NCBI GenBank assembly: GCA_934273635.1
Contig: CAKQSV010000002.1
Location: 138,149 to 202,148, forward strand
Length of the DNA: 64,000 nt
Direction of reading: 5' to 3'
DNA from: an uncultured Alphaproteobacteria bacterium
GTDB taxonomy: Bacteria; Pseudomonadota; Alphaproteobacteria; RF32; CAG-239
The notes beneath the pieces are model-generated. The model was not told the origin of the DNA. It saw only the letters and a list, made by a program, of their open reading frames with translations, and ran no database searches. Position 1 is the stretch's first letter; each line of letters begins with the position of its first letter. A program made the position numbers and the translations under genes. Below, one piece after another: positions 24,749 to 33,908 of the stretch.

Positions 24749-26809
24749 TTATTCAGCTGCGCCACTACTTGCCATAGCTGCTTTTAGTTTTTCTGCCTTT
24801 TTCTCTTCATCGCAAAGCGGGCAGAATTTGTGTTCTCCGGCGATATAACCGTGTTTCGGGCAGACGGAGAAAGTCGGAGTAATGGTGATGTAGGGCAAAC
24901 GGTAGTTGGTCAACACGCGTTTGACAATATCACGGCATACTTCAGATGAAGAAATTCGTTGATTCATATACAGGTGCAATACAGTGCCACCGGTATATTT
25001 TGCTTGCAGGTGAGCTTGCAAATCCAAGGCCTCGAACGGGTCATCGGTGTAGTTTACCGGCAACTGCGAAGAGTTGGTGTAATATGGATTTTCGGCTGTG
25101 CCTGCCTGAATAATGTTCGGATAGCGTTTTTTGTCTTCACGGGCAAAACGGTATGTCGCGCTCTCTGCCGGTGTGGCCTCAAGGTTATACATGTGACCGG
25201 TCTCTTCCTGAATTTTAACCAATCCGGCACGGATGTAATCCAAGAATTTTTCGGCAAAAGACTGTCCCCACTCGTCGGCAATGTTATGCGCGCCGTCGGT
25301 GAAGTTCATAATCATCTCGTTAATACCGTTTACACCGATAGTTGAGAAGTGATTGCGCAAAGTGCCCAAATAACGTTTGGTGAACGGGAACAAGCCGTTG
25401 TCAATCAGGCGTTGGATAACTTTTCTCTTAATTTCGAGAGAAGTGCGGGCAATGTTCATCAGCTCGTCAACGCGTCCGAACAAACCGGACTCGTTGTGCT
25501 TGTAAACATAACCCAAGCGAGCGCAGTTGAAAGTGACAACGCCGATAGAACCGGTCTGTTCAGCAGAACCGAACAAGCCGTTACCACGAGCCAACAACTC
25601 ACGCAAGTCAAGTTGCAGGCGGCAGCACATTGAGCGAATCTGCCCAGGTTTGAGCGAAGAGTTGATGAAGTTTTGGAAATAAGGCAAGCCATACTTCGCA
25701 GTCATTTCAAACAACAACAAAGTGTTCTCGTCTTCCCAAGGGAAGTCCGGCGTCATATTATAGGTCGGAATCGGGAAAGTGAACGGACGACCTTTGATAT
25801 CACCTTTCATCATAATGGTGATGTAGGCCTTGTTAATCATATCCATCTCAGGCTTAAGGTCGCCATAAGTGAACGGCTGTTCCTCACCGGCGATAATCGG
25901 GTGTTTGTCGCGCAAATCTTCAGGGCATACCCAGTCAAACGTAAAGTTTGTGAACGGTGTTTGAGAACCCCAACGAGACGGAACGTTCAAATTATAAATC
26001 AGCTCTTGGAAGTTTTGCTCAACCTGCTCATAGCTCAGATTGTCTTTACGGATGTAAGGCGCCAAATAGGTATCAACCGAAGAGAAAGCCTGCGCGCCTG
26101 CCCACTCGTTTTGCAATGTTCCCATAAAATTGACCATTTGACCAACCGCGGCGCTCAAATGTTTGGCCGGACCAGCCTCGGTCTTCCCTGGGACGCCGTT
26201 AAAGCCTTCATGCAACAGGTTTTTCAAAGACCAACCTGCGCAATATGCCGCCAACATATCCAAATCGTGAATATGCAAATCGCCCTTGCGGTGAGCCTCG
26301 CCAACCTCTGAGGGATAAACATGGCTCAGCCAATAGTTGGCGGTCACCTTGCCGGAAACGTTCAGAATTAATCCGCCATTGGAATAGCCCTGATTGGCGT
26401 TGGCATTAACGCGCCAATCCAAACGCTCCAAATATTCGTTAATCGAGCTTTCAACATCAACCATAACTTTGCGGTCAGAACGCGTGCGGTTGCGTTGGTC
26501 ACGATACAAGATATAGGCCTTGGCCGTGGCAAAATAGTTGGCGGAAATCAAAACCTGTTCAACAATATCTTGAATATTTTCAATGTTTGGCAGAGACTCG
26601 GCATATTTATGCTTCATTACTTTCAAAACCTGACCGGTTAAGAGCCAAGCCTCGTTATCACCAAACTCACCGGTATTGGTGCCGGCTTTTAAGATAGCCT
26701 GATAAATTTTGTTGCTGTCAAACGGTGCCAAAGTACCATCTCTTTTGGTAACTTGAGAAATGTTGATATTCTCATTGGCGATTGTGCTGTGGTAAACTTC
26801 TTCTGACAT
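24749..26809 (-). CDS. nrdD: Anaerobic ribonucleoside-triphosphate reductase, large part (lacks glycyl-radical segment)
   Basis: 686 aa. Residues about 10-100 are an ATP-cone regulatory domain (VTKRDGTLAPFDSNKIYQAI). The reductase barrel follows with the cysteine pair region (RSMCCRLQLDLRELLARGNG) and GSIGVVTFNCARLGY. The zinc motif begins as SVCPKHGYIAGEHKFCPLC, but the protein then ends within 23 residues and has no RVxGY. That segment is encoded by the next ORF. Reduces NTPs to dNTPs without oxygen. A pair of NrdR boxes lies upstream. Confidence 0.93.
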   Translation of the reverse strand: MSEEVYHSTIANENINISQVTKRDGTLAPFDSNKIYQAILKAGTNTGEFGDNEAWLLTGQVLKVMKHKYAESLPNIENIQDIVEQVLISANYFATAKAYILYRDQRNRTRSDRKVMVDVESSINEYLERLDWRVNANANQGYSNGGLILNVSGKVTANYWLSHVYPSEVGEAHRKGDLHIHDLDMLAAYCAGWSLKNLLHEGFNGVPGKTEAGPAKHLSAAVGQMVNFMGTLQNEWAGAQAFSSVDTYLAPYIRKDNLSYEQVEQNFQELIYNLNVPSRWGSQTPFTNFTFDWVCPEDLRDKHPIIAGEEQPFTYGDLKPEMDMINKAYITIMMKGDIKGRPFTFPIPTYNMTPDFPWEDENTLLLFEMTAKYGLPYFQNFINSSLKPGQIRSMCCRLQLDLRELLARGNGLFGSAEQTGSIGVVTFNCARLGYVYKHNESGLFGRVDELMNIARTSLEIKRKVIQRLIDNGLFPFTKRYLGTLRNHFSTIGVNGINEMIMNFTDGAHNIADEWGQSFAEKFLDYIRAGLVKIQEETGHMYNLEATPAESATYRFAREDKKRYPNIIQAGTAENPYYTNSSQLPVNYTDDPFEALDLQAHLQAKYTGGTVLHLYMNQRISSSEVCRDIVKRVLTNYRLPYITITPTFSVCPKHGYIAGEHKFCPLCDEEKKAEKLKAAMASSGAAE

Positions 26810-26873
26810 TTCGAGCGAATCTTTCTCTATAAATAAATGGGTTATAATCTATTGTTGTCATCCAACACTAATG

Positions 26874-26919
26874 TACAATATATAGTATTAAAAAAATGTA
26901 AACATCGCTAGATATTGTA
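26874..26919 (-). promoter_or_regulatory. Tandem NrdR boxes upstream of nrdD
   Basis: Box 1 CAATATATAG (26876-26885) matches the NrdR core CWATATATWG exactly; box 2 CTAGATATTG (26908-26917) has one mismatch. Their starts are 32 bases apart, the three-helical-turn spacing expected for NrdR. They lie 65-110 bases before the nrdD start. The remaining sequence of this 392-base gap, to about 27145, shows no gene or repeat. Confidence 0.8.
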
Positions 26920-27148
26920 TGCACAGATTTTTTATAACGACATTGTGCCGGCCGCTTTATGTTTGGTATTGTGGGTAATAATATTTATATAATCAATAGC
27001 AAAAAAGTGATTTTTACGGCTTGACAACTCTAACGCATTAAAAATCAAACATAAAAAAAATCCCCCTTCTGGATAAGTTTGTGAACAACTTGCGGCACCC
27101 GATTTTTACGCCTGATTCTCACCCTTGAGACTCCGTTTTTATGACACG

Positions 27149-27179
27149 AAAAAAAGCCGCAGAAACGACTCCGCGGCTT
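27149..27179 (-). terminator. Terminator of the TolC-like gene
   Basis: AAGCCGC (27154-27160) / GCGGCTT (27173-27179), T run on the minus strand, 22 bases past the stop. Confidence 0.8.
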
Positions 27180-27201
27180 GTGTTTTATGTGTGGTACGTT
27201 T

Positions 27202-29091
27202 TTACAAATGAGGCTCGACCTCAACATCTTGTCCGATTTCGGTCTCATCGACATAAAGGTCTTTACATTTGCTACCGACACAGCGTTTGAGGACGGTGGC
27301 GCGACTGCCCTCGGTCAAACCGCGAATACGCATAGACTCGGTATAAACCTGTATGATTTTGAGGCGGAACTCAACGTAACCCAAACGATTGTCATCCGCG
27401 CTGATATAAACCTTAATCGCATAGACACCCTCGTCTCCGGGCATAGCCATGCCGGTGAAGGTGTAGTTGTCGGGATTATATTTCAAAAACTTGGGCAATG
27501 GTTTGTGGTTGGACAAGCCGGCGCGAGTCACAAACTTGCCTTTGATCTCCATTTTATCAAACACGGTTTGCGGCACGGTGATTTTAATGCGCTGTCCGGT
27601 CTCATAAGTCACATCGGGCATCCATGCGCCGCTCAAGTTGATGGCCGGACGTTTGCCGGGGACTTCGGCAGCATAAGGACGATTGTCGGGAATAAACACG
27701 CCCTTGCGCCACTGCTCCATGGTTTTACGCAAAGCAATGGCAATTTGCGACGGTTTCTTCTCCAACAGCGAATAAGGAATCGCGTCTAAACCGATGGTGG
27801 CATACAAATTGCCCAGAGCATCCTGCACCTCGGCATAAGCCAAGAAAGCGTTAGCCTCGTCGGCGACCGCGCGGGCGGCCTCCAACTGCGTTTTGGACGA
27901 CTTGTGACCGTCAGTCAATGACGTGTCCTCGGCAATATCCTCAGAGGCGGACGCAATCTCCATATTAACCTGATAATCCTCCACCGCGGACGTATACCAC
28001 GCCCAAGCCACATAAACCTGATTGAGCACCAGATTGGTCATGCGACGGCGGCGCAAATCATCAGCCTCGCGTTCTTGAGGATTATTGACATTTTCAATAA
28101 TCGTCATACCGACATCTTTCGCCTCTTTAGCCCACAGGCGATTGTAGTAGTTCGGGTCGTTTTTATAGCGAGACTTCTCACCGGCGCGAAAACTTTTGAC
28201 CACAATCTGCAGCTCGTCGGTATTGGTTTGTAAATCATAAATGCGCAATTCCGGACGATTTATCAAAGCCAACCACTCCAGTTGCGCCAACTCATTTTTC
28301 ATCGCAGGCAGGGCAAAATTGCCGTATTCCTTGCCCACCAGTTTATACTGCGTGGTGGGGTGAAAACCCATTAAACCGGCTAAACGAATCTCCGCGGTCT
28401 CCATTTTGCGTTTGATTTCGAGCATTTTCTTAATGGCATCCATATACTGACGTTTGCGCTGCAATTCTTCCGTGCTCAACGAGCCGCCGCGTTGCGCCAG
28501 TTGTTTGGCTTTAACGTTCAGCTCGTCAATATCAAGAGTCATATACTCGGTCATTTCATCAATCACCGGAATTAACTTTTGCGCCGCCAATGTCTGCCAA
28601 TAAAGACTGCGGGTCTCTTGCATAATGTTATGAATCACCTTACGGCTGCGCTCCGCCGCGGCACCGGCCTGCAAGCCCTCGGACGAGTTTTGATAATAAA
28701 TACTGGAAATATCCAAAATATTCCACGCCACTTTCATATCCGGCGCAATGCGATTATTCAGAGAATCCGAGTTATAACCGGCACCAGCCATAATCTCCGG
28801 CAATTTGGAAACCGGAGATTTTCCCGCTTCAAGCAAACTCTGCTCATAGCTTATCAGGCGGCGCGAATAGTTGTATTTTAGCGCTAAGGCCATCGCCATA
28901 TAAATATCAATCGGCTTTTCTATTTTTTGCGGCGCGTCAACAAACATATTCTGCATATCAACGTCAACGCGAATCGCTCTATCCCAATCGCTGTAATAAA
29001 CAGGCTCCGGTCCCGAGACCATGACATCGTCGGGCAGACTCGTCGCACAGGCCGCCACCGCTAACACAAACGCGCTAAAAATTTTTTTCAT
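27202..29091 (-). CDS. TolC-like outer-membrane lipoprotein with C-terminal cadherin-like domain
   Basis: 629 aa. MKKIFSAFVLAVAAC is a lipoprotein signal (VAAC). Residues about 60-430 are long amphipathic helices with the periodicity of outer-membrane efflux/TolC proteins (ALALKYNYSRRLISYEQSLL, QTLAAQKLIPVIDEM, RPELRIYDLQTNTDELQ). Residues about 520-590 (LPKFLKYNPDNYTFTGMAMP, GVYAIKVYISADDN) fit a dystroglycan-type cadherin-like (CADG) domain: LPxxLxYxxxxxTFxG then GxYxIxVxxxD. TolC family members normally lack this, so it is a fusion. It is divergent from the VirB8-like gene across 136 bases. Partner pump is unknown. Confidence 0.72.
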   Translation of the reverse strand: MKKIFSAFVLAVAACATSLPDDVMVSGPEPVYYSDWDRAIRVDVDMQNMFVDAPQKIEKPIDIYMAMALALKYNYSRRLISYEQSLLEAGKSPVSKLPEIMAGAGYNSDSLNNRIAPDMKVAWNILDISSIYYQNSSEGLQAGAAAERSRKVIHNIMQETRSLYWQTLAAQKLIPVIDEMTEYMTLDIDELNVKAKQLAQRGGSLSTEELQRKRQYMDAIKKMLEIKRKMETAEIRLAGLMGFHPTTQYKLVGKEYGNFALPAMKNELAQLEWLALINRPELRIYDLQTNTDELQIVVKSFRAGEKSRYKNDPNYYNRLWAKEAKDVGMTIIENVNNPQEREADDLRRRRMTNLVLNQVYVAWAWYTSAVEDYQVNMEIASASEDIAEDTSLTDGHKSSKTQLEAARAVADEANAFLAYAEVQDALGNLYATIGLDAIPYSLLEKKPSQIAIALRKTMEQWRKGVFIPDNRPYAAEVPGKRPAINLSGAWMPDVTYETGQRIKITVPQTVFDKMEIKGKFVTRAGLSNHKPLPKFLKYNPDNYTFTGMAMPGDEGVYAIKVYISADDNRLGYVEFRLKIIQVYTESMRIRGLTEGSRATVLKRCVGSKCKDLYVDETEIGQDVEVEPHL

Positions 29092-29227
29092 AACATAAAC
29101 CCTTTATATACTTCTATGCTATATAATTATATCAATAAATTGAAACTGAACAGTATTTATTTGATTTTATTCAGCTTTCGTGTGTACAATACGCCATATG
29201 GGCTTAACTTGAGGTTAAATTTTTATA

Positions 29228-30001
29228 ATGTTTGATATTTTTAACACCGTATTTAAATACAAAGAAAAATCCAGCCCCGACAAGTTAGGCGCTTATCCCG
29301 AGCGTGTACACGTGAAAGCCATGCCCGAGCGGCGTTACCTTTGGTCGTCCCGCGTGTTGGTGATTATGGCGGTGTTCAGCATTTGTTTTAATATGATGTT
29401 GGCGAGCACGATTTATATTTTGTTGCCGCAACGCAGCAGCGCGCCGAGACTGCTTTACGTTAATAAAAAATTCAATCAGCTTGATTTGTTGGAACCATCG
29501 GAAATTGAGGTGCCGGCCATTAACCTGATTACAGAAGAGCAAATCCGCAACTACATTATGTATCGCTACATTATAACCGACCGTTACGACGAGTTGGTCT
29601 CGCGTTGGGCCACCGGCTCGGCGGTGTATTGGATGTCGTCTTCGGGCGTGTTCAGCACCTTTAAGGACGGTGAGGCCAAACAGGGCATAATATTGCAACG
29701 GCTCAAAGGATTGCAACGCGATGTAGAGATTGACTGGATGACGCAAATTGCCCGCGGCGTGTGGCAGACCCAGTTTCGCACCATTGATTATTATCCCGAG
29801 AGCGATGAGCCTGACGTGACGATTTGGCGCGCCACCATGCGCGTGGCCTATGCCAACATTAACTATCCTGACCGCAACTACGCCATGCGCAACCCGTTCA
29901 GTTTGGTGATTCAAAACTATTCCCTCGCCTATCACGGCAAGACATCCGCTTCTGACCACTACTTGAGCGAAGTTAACCGCCGTTCAAGACGTCAACAATA
30001 A
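29228..30001 (+). CDS. VirB8-like type IV secretion inner-membrane protein
   Basis: 257 aa. A cytoplasmic N-tail of about 45 residues, one membrane helix (VLVIMAVFSICFNMMLASTI), then a periplasmic domain of about 190 residues. The domain follows the NTF2-like VirB8 layout: helical YIMYRYIITDRYDEL, then strands, W(x)ATMRVAYANI, and the closing NPFSLVIQNYSLAY corresponding to VirB8's NPLGF-V-Y block. No other clear vir gene is present except the small lipoprotein and membrane gene next door, so it may belong to a dispersed T4SS, as in Rickettsiales, or to a different machine. Confidence 0.68.
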   Translation: MFDIFNTVFKYKEKSSPDKLGAYPERVHVKAMPERRYLWSSRVLVIMAVFSICFNMMLASTIYILLPQRSSAPRLLYVNKKFNQLDLLEPSEIEVPAINLITEEQIRNYIMYRYIITDRYDELVSRWATGSAVYWMSSSGVFSTFKDGEAKQGIILQRLKGLQRDVEIDWMTQIARGVWQTQFRTIDYYPESDEPDVTIWRATMRVAYANINYPDRNYAMRNPFSLVIQNYSLAYHGKTSASDHYLSEVNRRSRRQQ

Positions 30002-30011
30002 AAACGGCAGG

Positions 30012-30167
30012 CTACCACGCCACGCCGTCAATACAACGTTTGGGGTTTTGTTCGCAGATGCCATCGCGCCCCATTTCGTGCAGGCGATTGCGCTCGGGCG
30101 TAAATTTTCCGGCCTCGCAGGCAGTCAGCAACAGCAACAAAGCCACAACAAAAAATTTTTTCGTCAT
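30012..30167 (-). CDS. 51-aa lipoprotein, VirB7-like in size and position
   Basis: A short gene: signal MTKKFFVVALLLLLTAC with lipobox LTAC, then a 35-residue mature part containing two further cysteines (GICEQNPKRCIDGVAW). The ATG lies one base after the stop of the 122-aa membrane protein gene and has AAGG 9 bases upstream, so they are cotranscribed. It ends 10 bases from the convergent VirB8-like gene. A VirB7-type role in a secretion channel is a guess from size, lipobox and neighbourhood. Confidence 0.7.
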   Translation of the reverse strand: MTKKFFVVALLLLLTACEAGKFTPERNRLHEMGRDGICEQNPKRCIDGVAW

Positions 30168-30168
30168 C

Positions 30169-30537
30169 TTAAAAAACCTTGGTTATGCAAATATAAGCAA
30201 ACAAAATTATCAATCCGCGCGCGGCATATTTAATAAACACGTTTTTGTCATATTCCGCCGAGCTGCGCCAAACCCCCAAAACGATTGAGAAAATATAGGC
30301 GCAGAAAATGGCCAGACTGGTCAGATAACACACGGTTGACAACAAAATATCGGTGCCGTTATGAAAAAAGTTGTAAAAACGGGTGAAGAACACATAAATG
30401 CTGTATCCGTGGAGCTGCGGCGCCAAAATGCTACCGAACACACGCACCACAAACAAGCCGAGCAATCCGCCCAAAATTCCAAACTTCCAAAAAGTTTCGC
30501 CGAGGCTTAACTCACCGGCAACAAGTTTTTTATACAT
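30169..30537 (-). CDS. Small polytopic membrane protein, unknown
   Basis: 122 aa with three or four hydrophobic segments (FGILGGLLGLFVVRVFGSIL, STVCYLTSLAIFCAYIFSIV, GLIILFAYICITKVF) and a short charged loop WRSSAEYDKN. No motif is recognised. Cotranscribed with the 51-aa lipoprotein. Comparable in size to VirB3 but with no clear similarity. Confidence 0.65.
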   Translation of the reverse strand: MYKKLVAGELSLGETFWKFGILGGLLGLFVVRVFGSILAPQLHGYSIYVFFTRFYNFFHNGTDILLSTVCYLTSLAIFCAYIFSIVLGVWRSSAEYDKNVFIKYAARGLIILFAYICITKVF

Positions 30538-30626
30538 TGCAAACTCTCATCAAATTTTAAGTCATATCAAATTAAGTTTAGGGATTTTATTGGTTTTGGC
30601 AAGCAAATAAAACACTTTTCCCTAAG

Positions 30627-32339
30627 CTAGAAGTGAGACACCAAATCAATATAGTTTTTGAGACCCAGTTCTTGCTGAACTTTGGCAATATATTGCGAGT
30701 GTTCACCCCACGCCGTGTAGCGGTCAATAAACTCTTTGGCCTTTTGCGGAGACTTGGAAAGTTGTAATTCAACCGTATCGCGCAACAGGCTCCACGCCGC
30801 GTCATGAAACTTGTCAAAACAAATGTGGACTTTATGTTCCGAATCAAAATAAAACGCGCCGCGCTCCAACAGATAGTTAAAATGAATCAACTCAGCCACG
30901 CGGTGAACCTCAACCGGCTGCGCTTTTAAGAACAAGCGATAAACCACCCAGGTGGTGTAGATTTTTTTGAGCATTTCGTCATCAATCACACCCGCTTTCA
31001 CATATTCGGGCATAAAAGTAATGGAAACCATATCGGCTTTATGCTCCTCAATCACACTTTTGTAGTTGCCGAGCGAACGCTGATAAGTATTATCAGGCCC
31101 TAACGAGTGACCATTCTCATGACCGATAACAAACAGATGATCCGTCTCGACGTCAAAATATTGATGATATTCGGGGGCGACCAAACGCTCCAAAAGTTTT
31201 TTGGTACGCTCCGCATCATACGACTGACGAATCTGACGGTGATAAACATTGCGGCGACCACCTCCGGTCTTAATCGACAGCTTGTCGTTATTCGGCAGGT
31301 TTTGCGCTGTGGTCACGCCACCGCGGCACTGCGCATAGTCGCCGGTCAAAATCACAATATCGGCATCGACCATGGTTTGCTTGAGCTCGCCACCCTCAGC
31401 CACGCTTTGGGTATATTGCTCGCTCAAAGGCATAAGTTTTGCCAACTCGGGCATATAAGACTTAAAGCGCAAAATCAAATCCGTACCTTGTTTGTTGACA
31501 ATGCCCACGCGCACGCCGAGCATATCTTTGGCATTGACCTCAATGCGGCGGCTCTCCAACATTTGCAACAGCTCCGGATTGTTATAAATCTCGGGTGTCA
31601 GTTCGTCGTCATAACTTTCGCGACTGAGCGTAAACTCCAGCTGATTGTTGTTTTGCAACACCGCCCAATGTTTGTCGGCGAGCATATCCATATCCTCGTT
31701 GTTTTGCAGCAAAGCCTGCGCCTGCCACCCCAGATAATCTTTAAAATCTTCGTCGGTGGTATAATGCGCGGCAACTTCAAGCTCGTTGGCGACCTTGGAG
31801 AAGATGTCGGCAAAATATTCGGTATAGTCAATGGCCTTAAGGTATTGTCCGTTACGGCGCACCATGGTTCTGACGTTCAAAATCTTGCGAACTTCATCAT
31901 CTTTGCCCTCTTCGAGCATTTGTTTGATAATCTTAAAAAACTCAGGCACGGTCAAATCTGACGGATAAAAATTGCGACCTTTGGCGCCTTTCACGCCCTT
32001 AAAAAGTTCTATCGGTTGCAAATCAACCCCGTTGTGTCCCTCCACGCCGCGAAACATATTAAACAACTTGAGCGCTTTGGCGGCGTGCGAGCTGGTGGCG
32101 GCGGTCTGTTCCAAGCCTTTTTGCAACAACAGGTTCAACTCGTGGTCTTGCTCAGCGGCGACCGTATTAAAATATTTGGCGGCGGCGACCAAATGTTGTA
32201 AGGCTTTTTTGTTGCCGTCAGTCAGGTTTTGATAACCGCTGAAAGTTTCATCCACAAAATTGATGTGGCGGGTTTTAGAATCTAAGATTTCATCAAGTTG
32301 TTCTTCAGTCAATGCCAGTTCATAACCGTTAATCTTCAT
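30627..32339 (-). CDS. M49 (dipeptidyl-peptidase III)-like zinc metallopeptidase
   Basis: 570 aa, cytosolic. The zinc site appears as VIGHENGHSLGP (HExxH) at about residue 417, followed about 30 residues later by SVIEEHKADMVS, resembling the EExxAD/E second motif of M49 peptidases. M49 normally uses a six-residue HExxxH, so this is a relative rather than a standard DPP III. The N-terminal half is helical and shares TxGDYAQCRGG with bacterial M49-like proteins. Its start overlaps the end of the Memo-AMMECR1 gene by 11 bases, so the two are translationally linked. Confidence 0.65.
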   Translation of the reverse strand: MKINGYELALTEEQLDEILDSKTRHINFVDETFSGYQNLTDGNKKALQHLVAAAKYFNTVAAEQDHELNLLLQKGLEQTAATSSHAAKALKLFNMFRGVEGHNGVDLQPIELFKGVKGAKGRNFYPSDLTVPEFFKIIKQMLEEGKDDEVRKILNVRTMVRRNGQYLKAIDYTEYFADIFSKVANELEVAAHYTTDEDFKDYLGWQAQALLQNNEDMDMLADKHWAVLQNNNQLEFTLSRESYDDELTPEIYNNPELLQMLESRRIEVNAKDMLGVRVGIVNKQGTDLILRFKSYMPELAKLMPLSEQYTQSVAEGGELKQTMVDADIVILTGDYAQCRGGVTTAQNLPNNDKLSIKTGGGRRNVYHRQIRQSYDAERTKKLLERLVAPEYHQYFDVETDHLFVIGHENGHSLGPDNTYQRSLGNYKSVIEEHKADMVSITFMPEYVKAGVIDDEMLKKIYTTWVVYRLFLKAQPVEVHRVAELIHFNYLLERGAFYFDSEHKVHICFDKFHDAAWSLLRDTVELQLSKSPQKAKEFIDRYTAWGEHSQYIAKVQQELGLKNYIDLVSHF

Positions 32340-33900
32340 TTTTTATCTCCACTGTTCTAAAACGATAAACGTTAATACGATTGTTCCAATAATTGGGGTT
32401 CATACCAGCCTTTATTTTAAGTTGTTTGAAAAATTCTTCTTTGTGCGGAAGTTGCTTCCAGACACTCGGCAAAAACACCCCCTGACGGTTGCCGTCACGA
32501 ATCACAATGCCGTCAACGCCTTGTTTTATTTTGCGCAAAACCTCAGCCTCGTTGGTATAAGAAATTTTCTCAAACCCGCTCAGCAGCGAGACTTCATACG
32601 ACAAAAGCGGCAACTCTTCGGCACTAACCGGCGAGAAACGGCTATCTTCCAACGCGGCGGCGCGCGCGTTGGCGGCAATATCCAACGCTATGGCGGTTCG
32701 CGGCAACACGCTGCCGATGCAACCGCGCAATTCGCCGTTTTTATAAATTGTCACAAACGCGGCGCCTTTGTCAAAAAGCTGTTCGGGATAATGACGGCGG
32801 GAAGGCGAATACGCGCCACCGCGGCGCACGGCTTTTTCAACCGAACTTTTGGCAATCTCCAACAAATTCTCACTATAAAGCGACTTATAAGCCTTCAGGC
32901 TCTCAACCTGTCTTTCCAATCTGCTCGGCTGAGGCGCGGGCGAGGAATCCGGATAAAAGCTCCAAGCGCCATAGCCAACCACACGGTCTTTGTCGCCACC
33001 GGTGTCACCCGAATTTATCAGTTCCAACAACTGCGGGCGGTAGTGATTATCTTTCGCCAACAGCAACGCCGTGTTTATGCCGATAGCGCCACAAGAATCA
33101 TGATTTTCAAGTTTGTCGCCTTTGGCTATTTTATCGGCGGTCGCAAGGTCTTGTTTTTGGGCGGTTTCGTAGTCGTTATAATGCGACAAATCGGCCGAAA
33201 CCAACAACACGGTATCGGGCGAGGCAAGGTATTTTTGCAGGGCTTTTGCCAAATCTTCCGGCGCTATGTTGCCATAGAGAATCGGCACAATCTGCGCCTC
33301 GGGCAAAACTTTTTTAAGAAACGGCAGCTGTACCTCTATGCTGTGTTCTTTGTCATGCGGTTTATTGTTGAATTTAAACAACGGAGAGGTTTTCACCAAC
33401 TCGCTCTCAATGTCTTTGTGCACTTTCAAGCTACCTAATGGCGTGGCAAAATAGTCGGCATCACTCAAAAAAGCACCGCGCGCCCCCTCATAATGAGAAG
33501 GTCCGAGCATAATCACCTTTTTGATAGTCGGCGCGTATTTTTGCAACACGGCATAAGCCTTGCCCGCGGTTGAAGCCGAATACATATAACCGGCGTGGGG
33601 CACAATCACAATTTTGGGCTGATAGGCGGCATAACCGACAAAACGACCAGACTGAACATATTTATCAACCTGTTCTGATAATTCTTCTGGACGAGCCGAA
33701 TAAAACACGCCGGCAACCGCGGGATTGCGATACTGCGCCAGTTCATCGTCCGGCACCTGAAACGCGGTGATATAGCCGGCGTTAGACGACAGATATTTGT
33801 TGAGGTACCAATAGTTGAGAATCCCCAACGCAACAATGACCGCACCCCATATAATACGGCGGCCGAGTTTGGAATTTTCTGTATTCGGATTATGACTCAT
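32329..33900 (-). CDS. Memo-AMMECR1 fusion with N-terminal membrane anchor
   Basis: 523 aa. Residues about 14-32 form one membrane helix (IIWGAVIVALGILNYWYL). Residues about 55-320 are a Memo domain with the dioxygenase-like metal residues in VPHAGYMYS, GPSHYEGARG, SADLSHYND and the conserved Cys in HDSCGAIG. Residues about 345-515 are an AMMECR1 domain (FVTIYKNGELRGCIGSVLP, DSRFSPVSAEELPLLSYEVS). These are components B and A of the AmmeMemoRadiSam set; the radical SAM partner is not in the window. Sandwiched between glgX (8 bases) and the M49-like gene. Confidence 0.88.
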   Translation of the reverse strand: MSHNPNTENSKLGRRIIWGAVIVALGILNYWYLNKYLSSNAGYITAFQVPDDELAQYRNPAVAGVFYSARPEELSEQVDKYVQSGRFVGYAAYQPKIVIVPHAGYMYSASTAGKAYAVLQKYAPTIKKVIMLGPSHYEGARGAFLSDADYFATPLGSLKVHKDIESELVKTSPLFKFNNKPHDKEHSIEVQLPFLKKVLPEAQIVPILYGNIAPEDLAKALQKYLASPDTVLLVSADLSHYNDYETAQKQDLATADKIAKGDKLENHDSCGAIGINTALLLAKDNHYRPQLLELINSGDTGGDKDRVVGYGAWSFYPDSSPAPQPSRLERQVESLKAYKSLYSENLLEIAKSSVEKAVRRGGAYSPSRRHYPEQLFDKGAAFVTIYKNGELRGCIGSVLPRTAIALDIAANARAAALEDSRFSPVSAEELPLLSYEVSLLSGFEKISYTNEAEVLRKIKQGVDGIVIRDGNRQGVFLPSVWKQLPHKEEFFKQLKIKAGMNPNYWNNRINVYRFRTVEIKNED

Positions 33901-33908
33901 CGGCTATC

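Noticed and set aside
24501..24751. Split nrdD as a sequencing frameshift
   Set aside because: The downstream part has its own AGGAG site, ATG and 18 extra residues, and both proteins have natural ends; a single indel cannot produce this.
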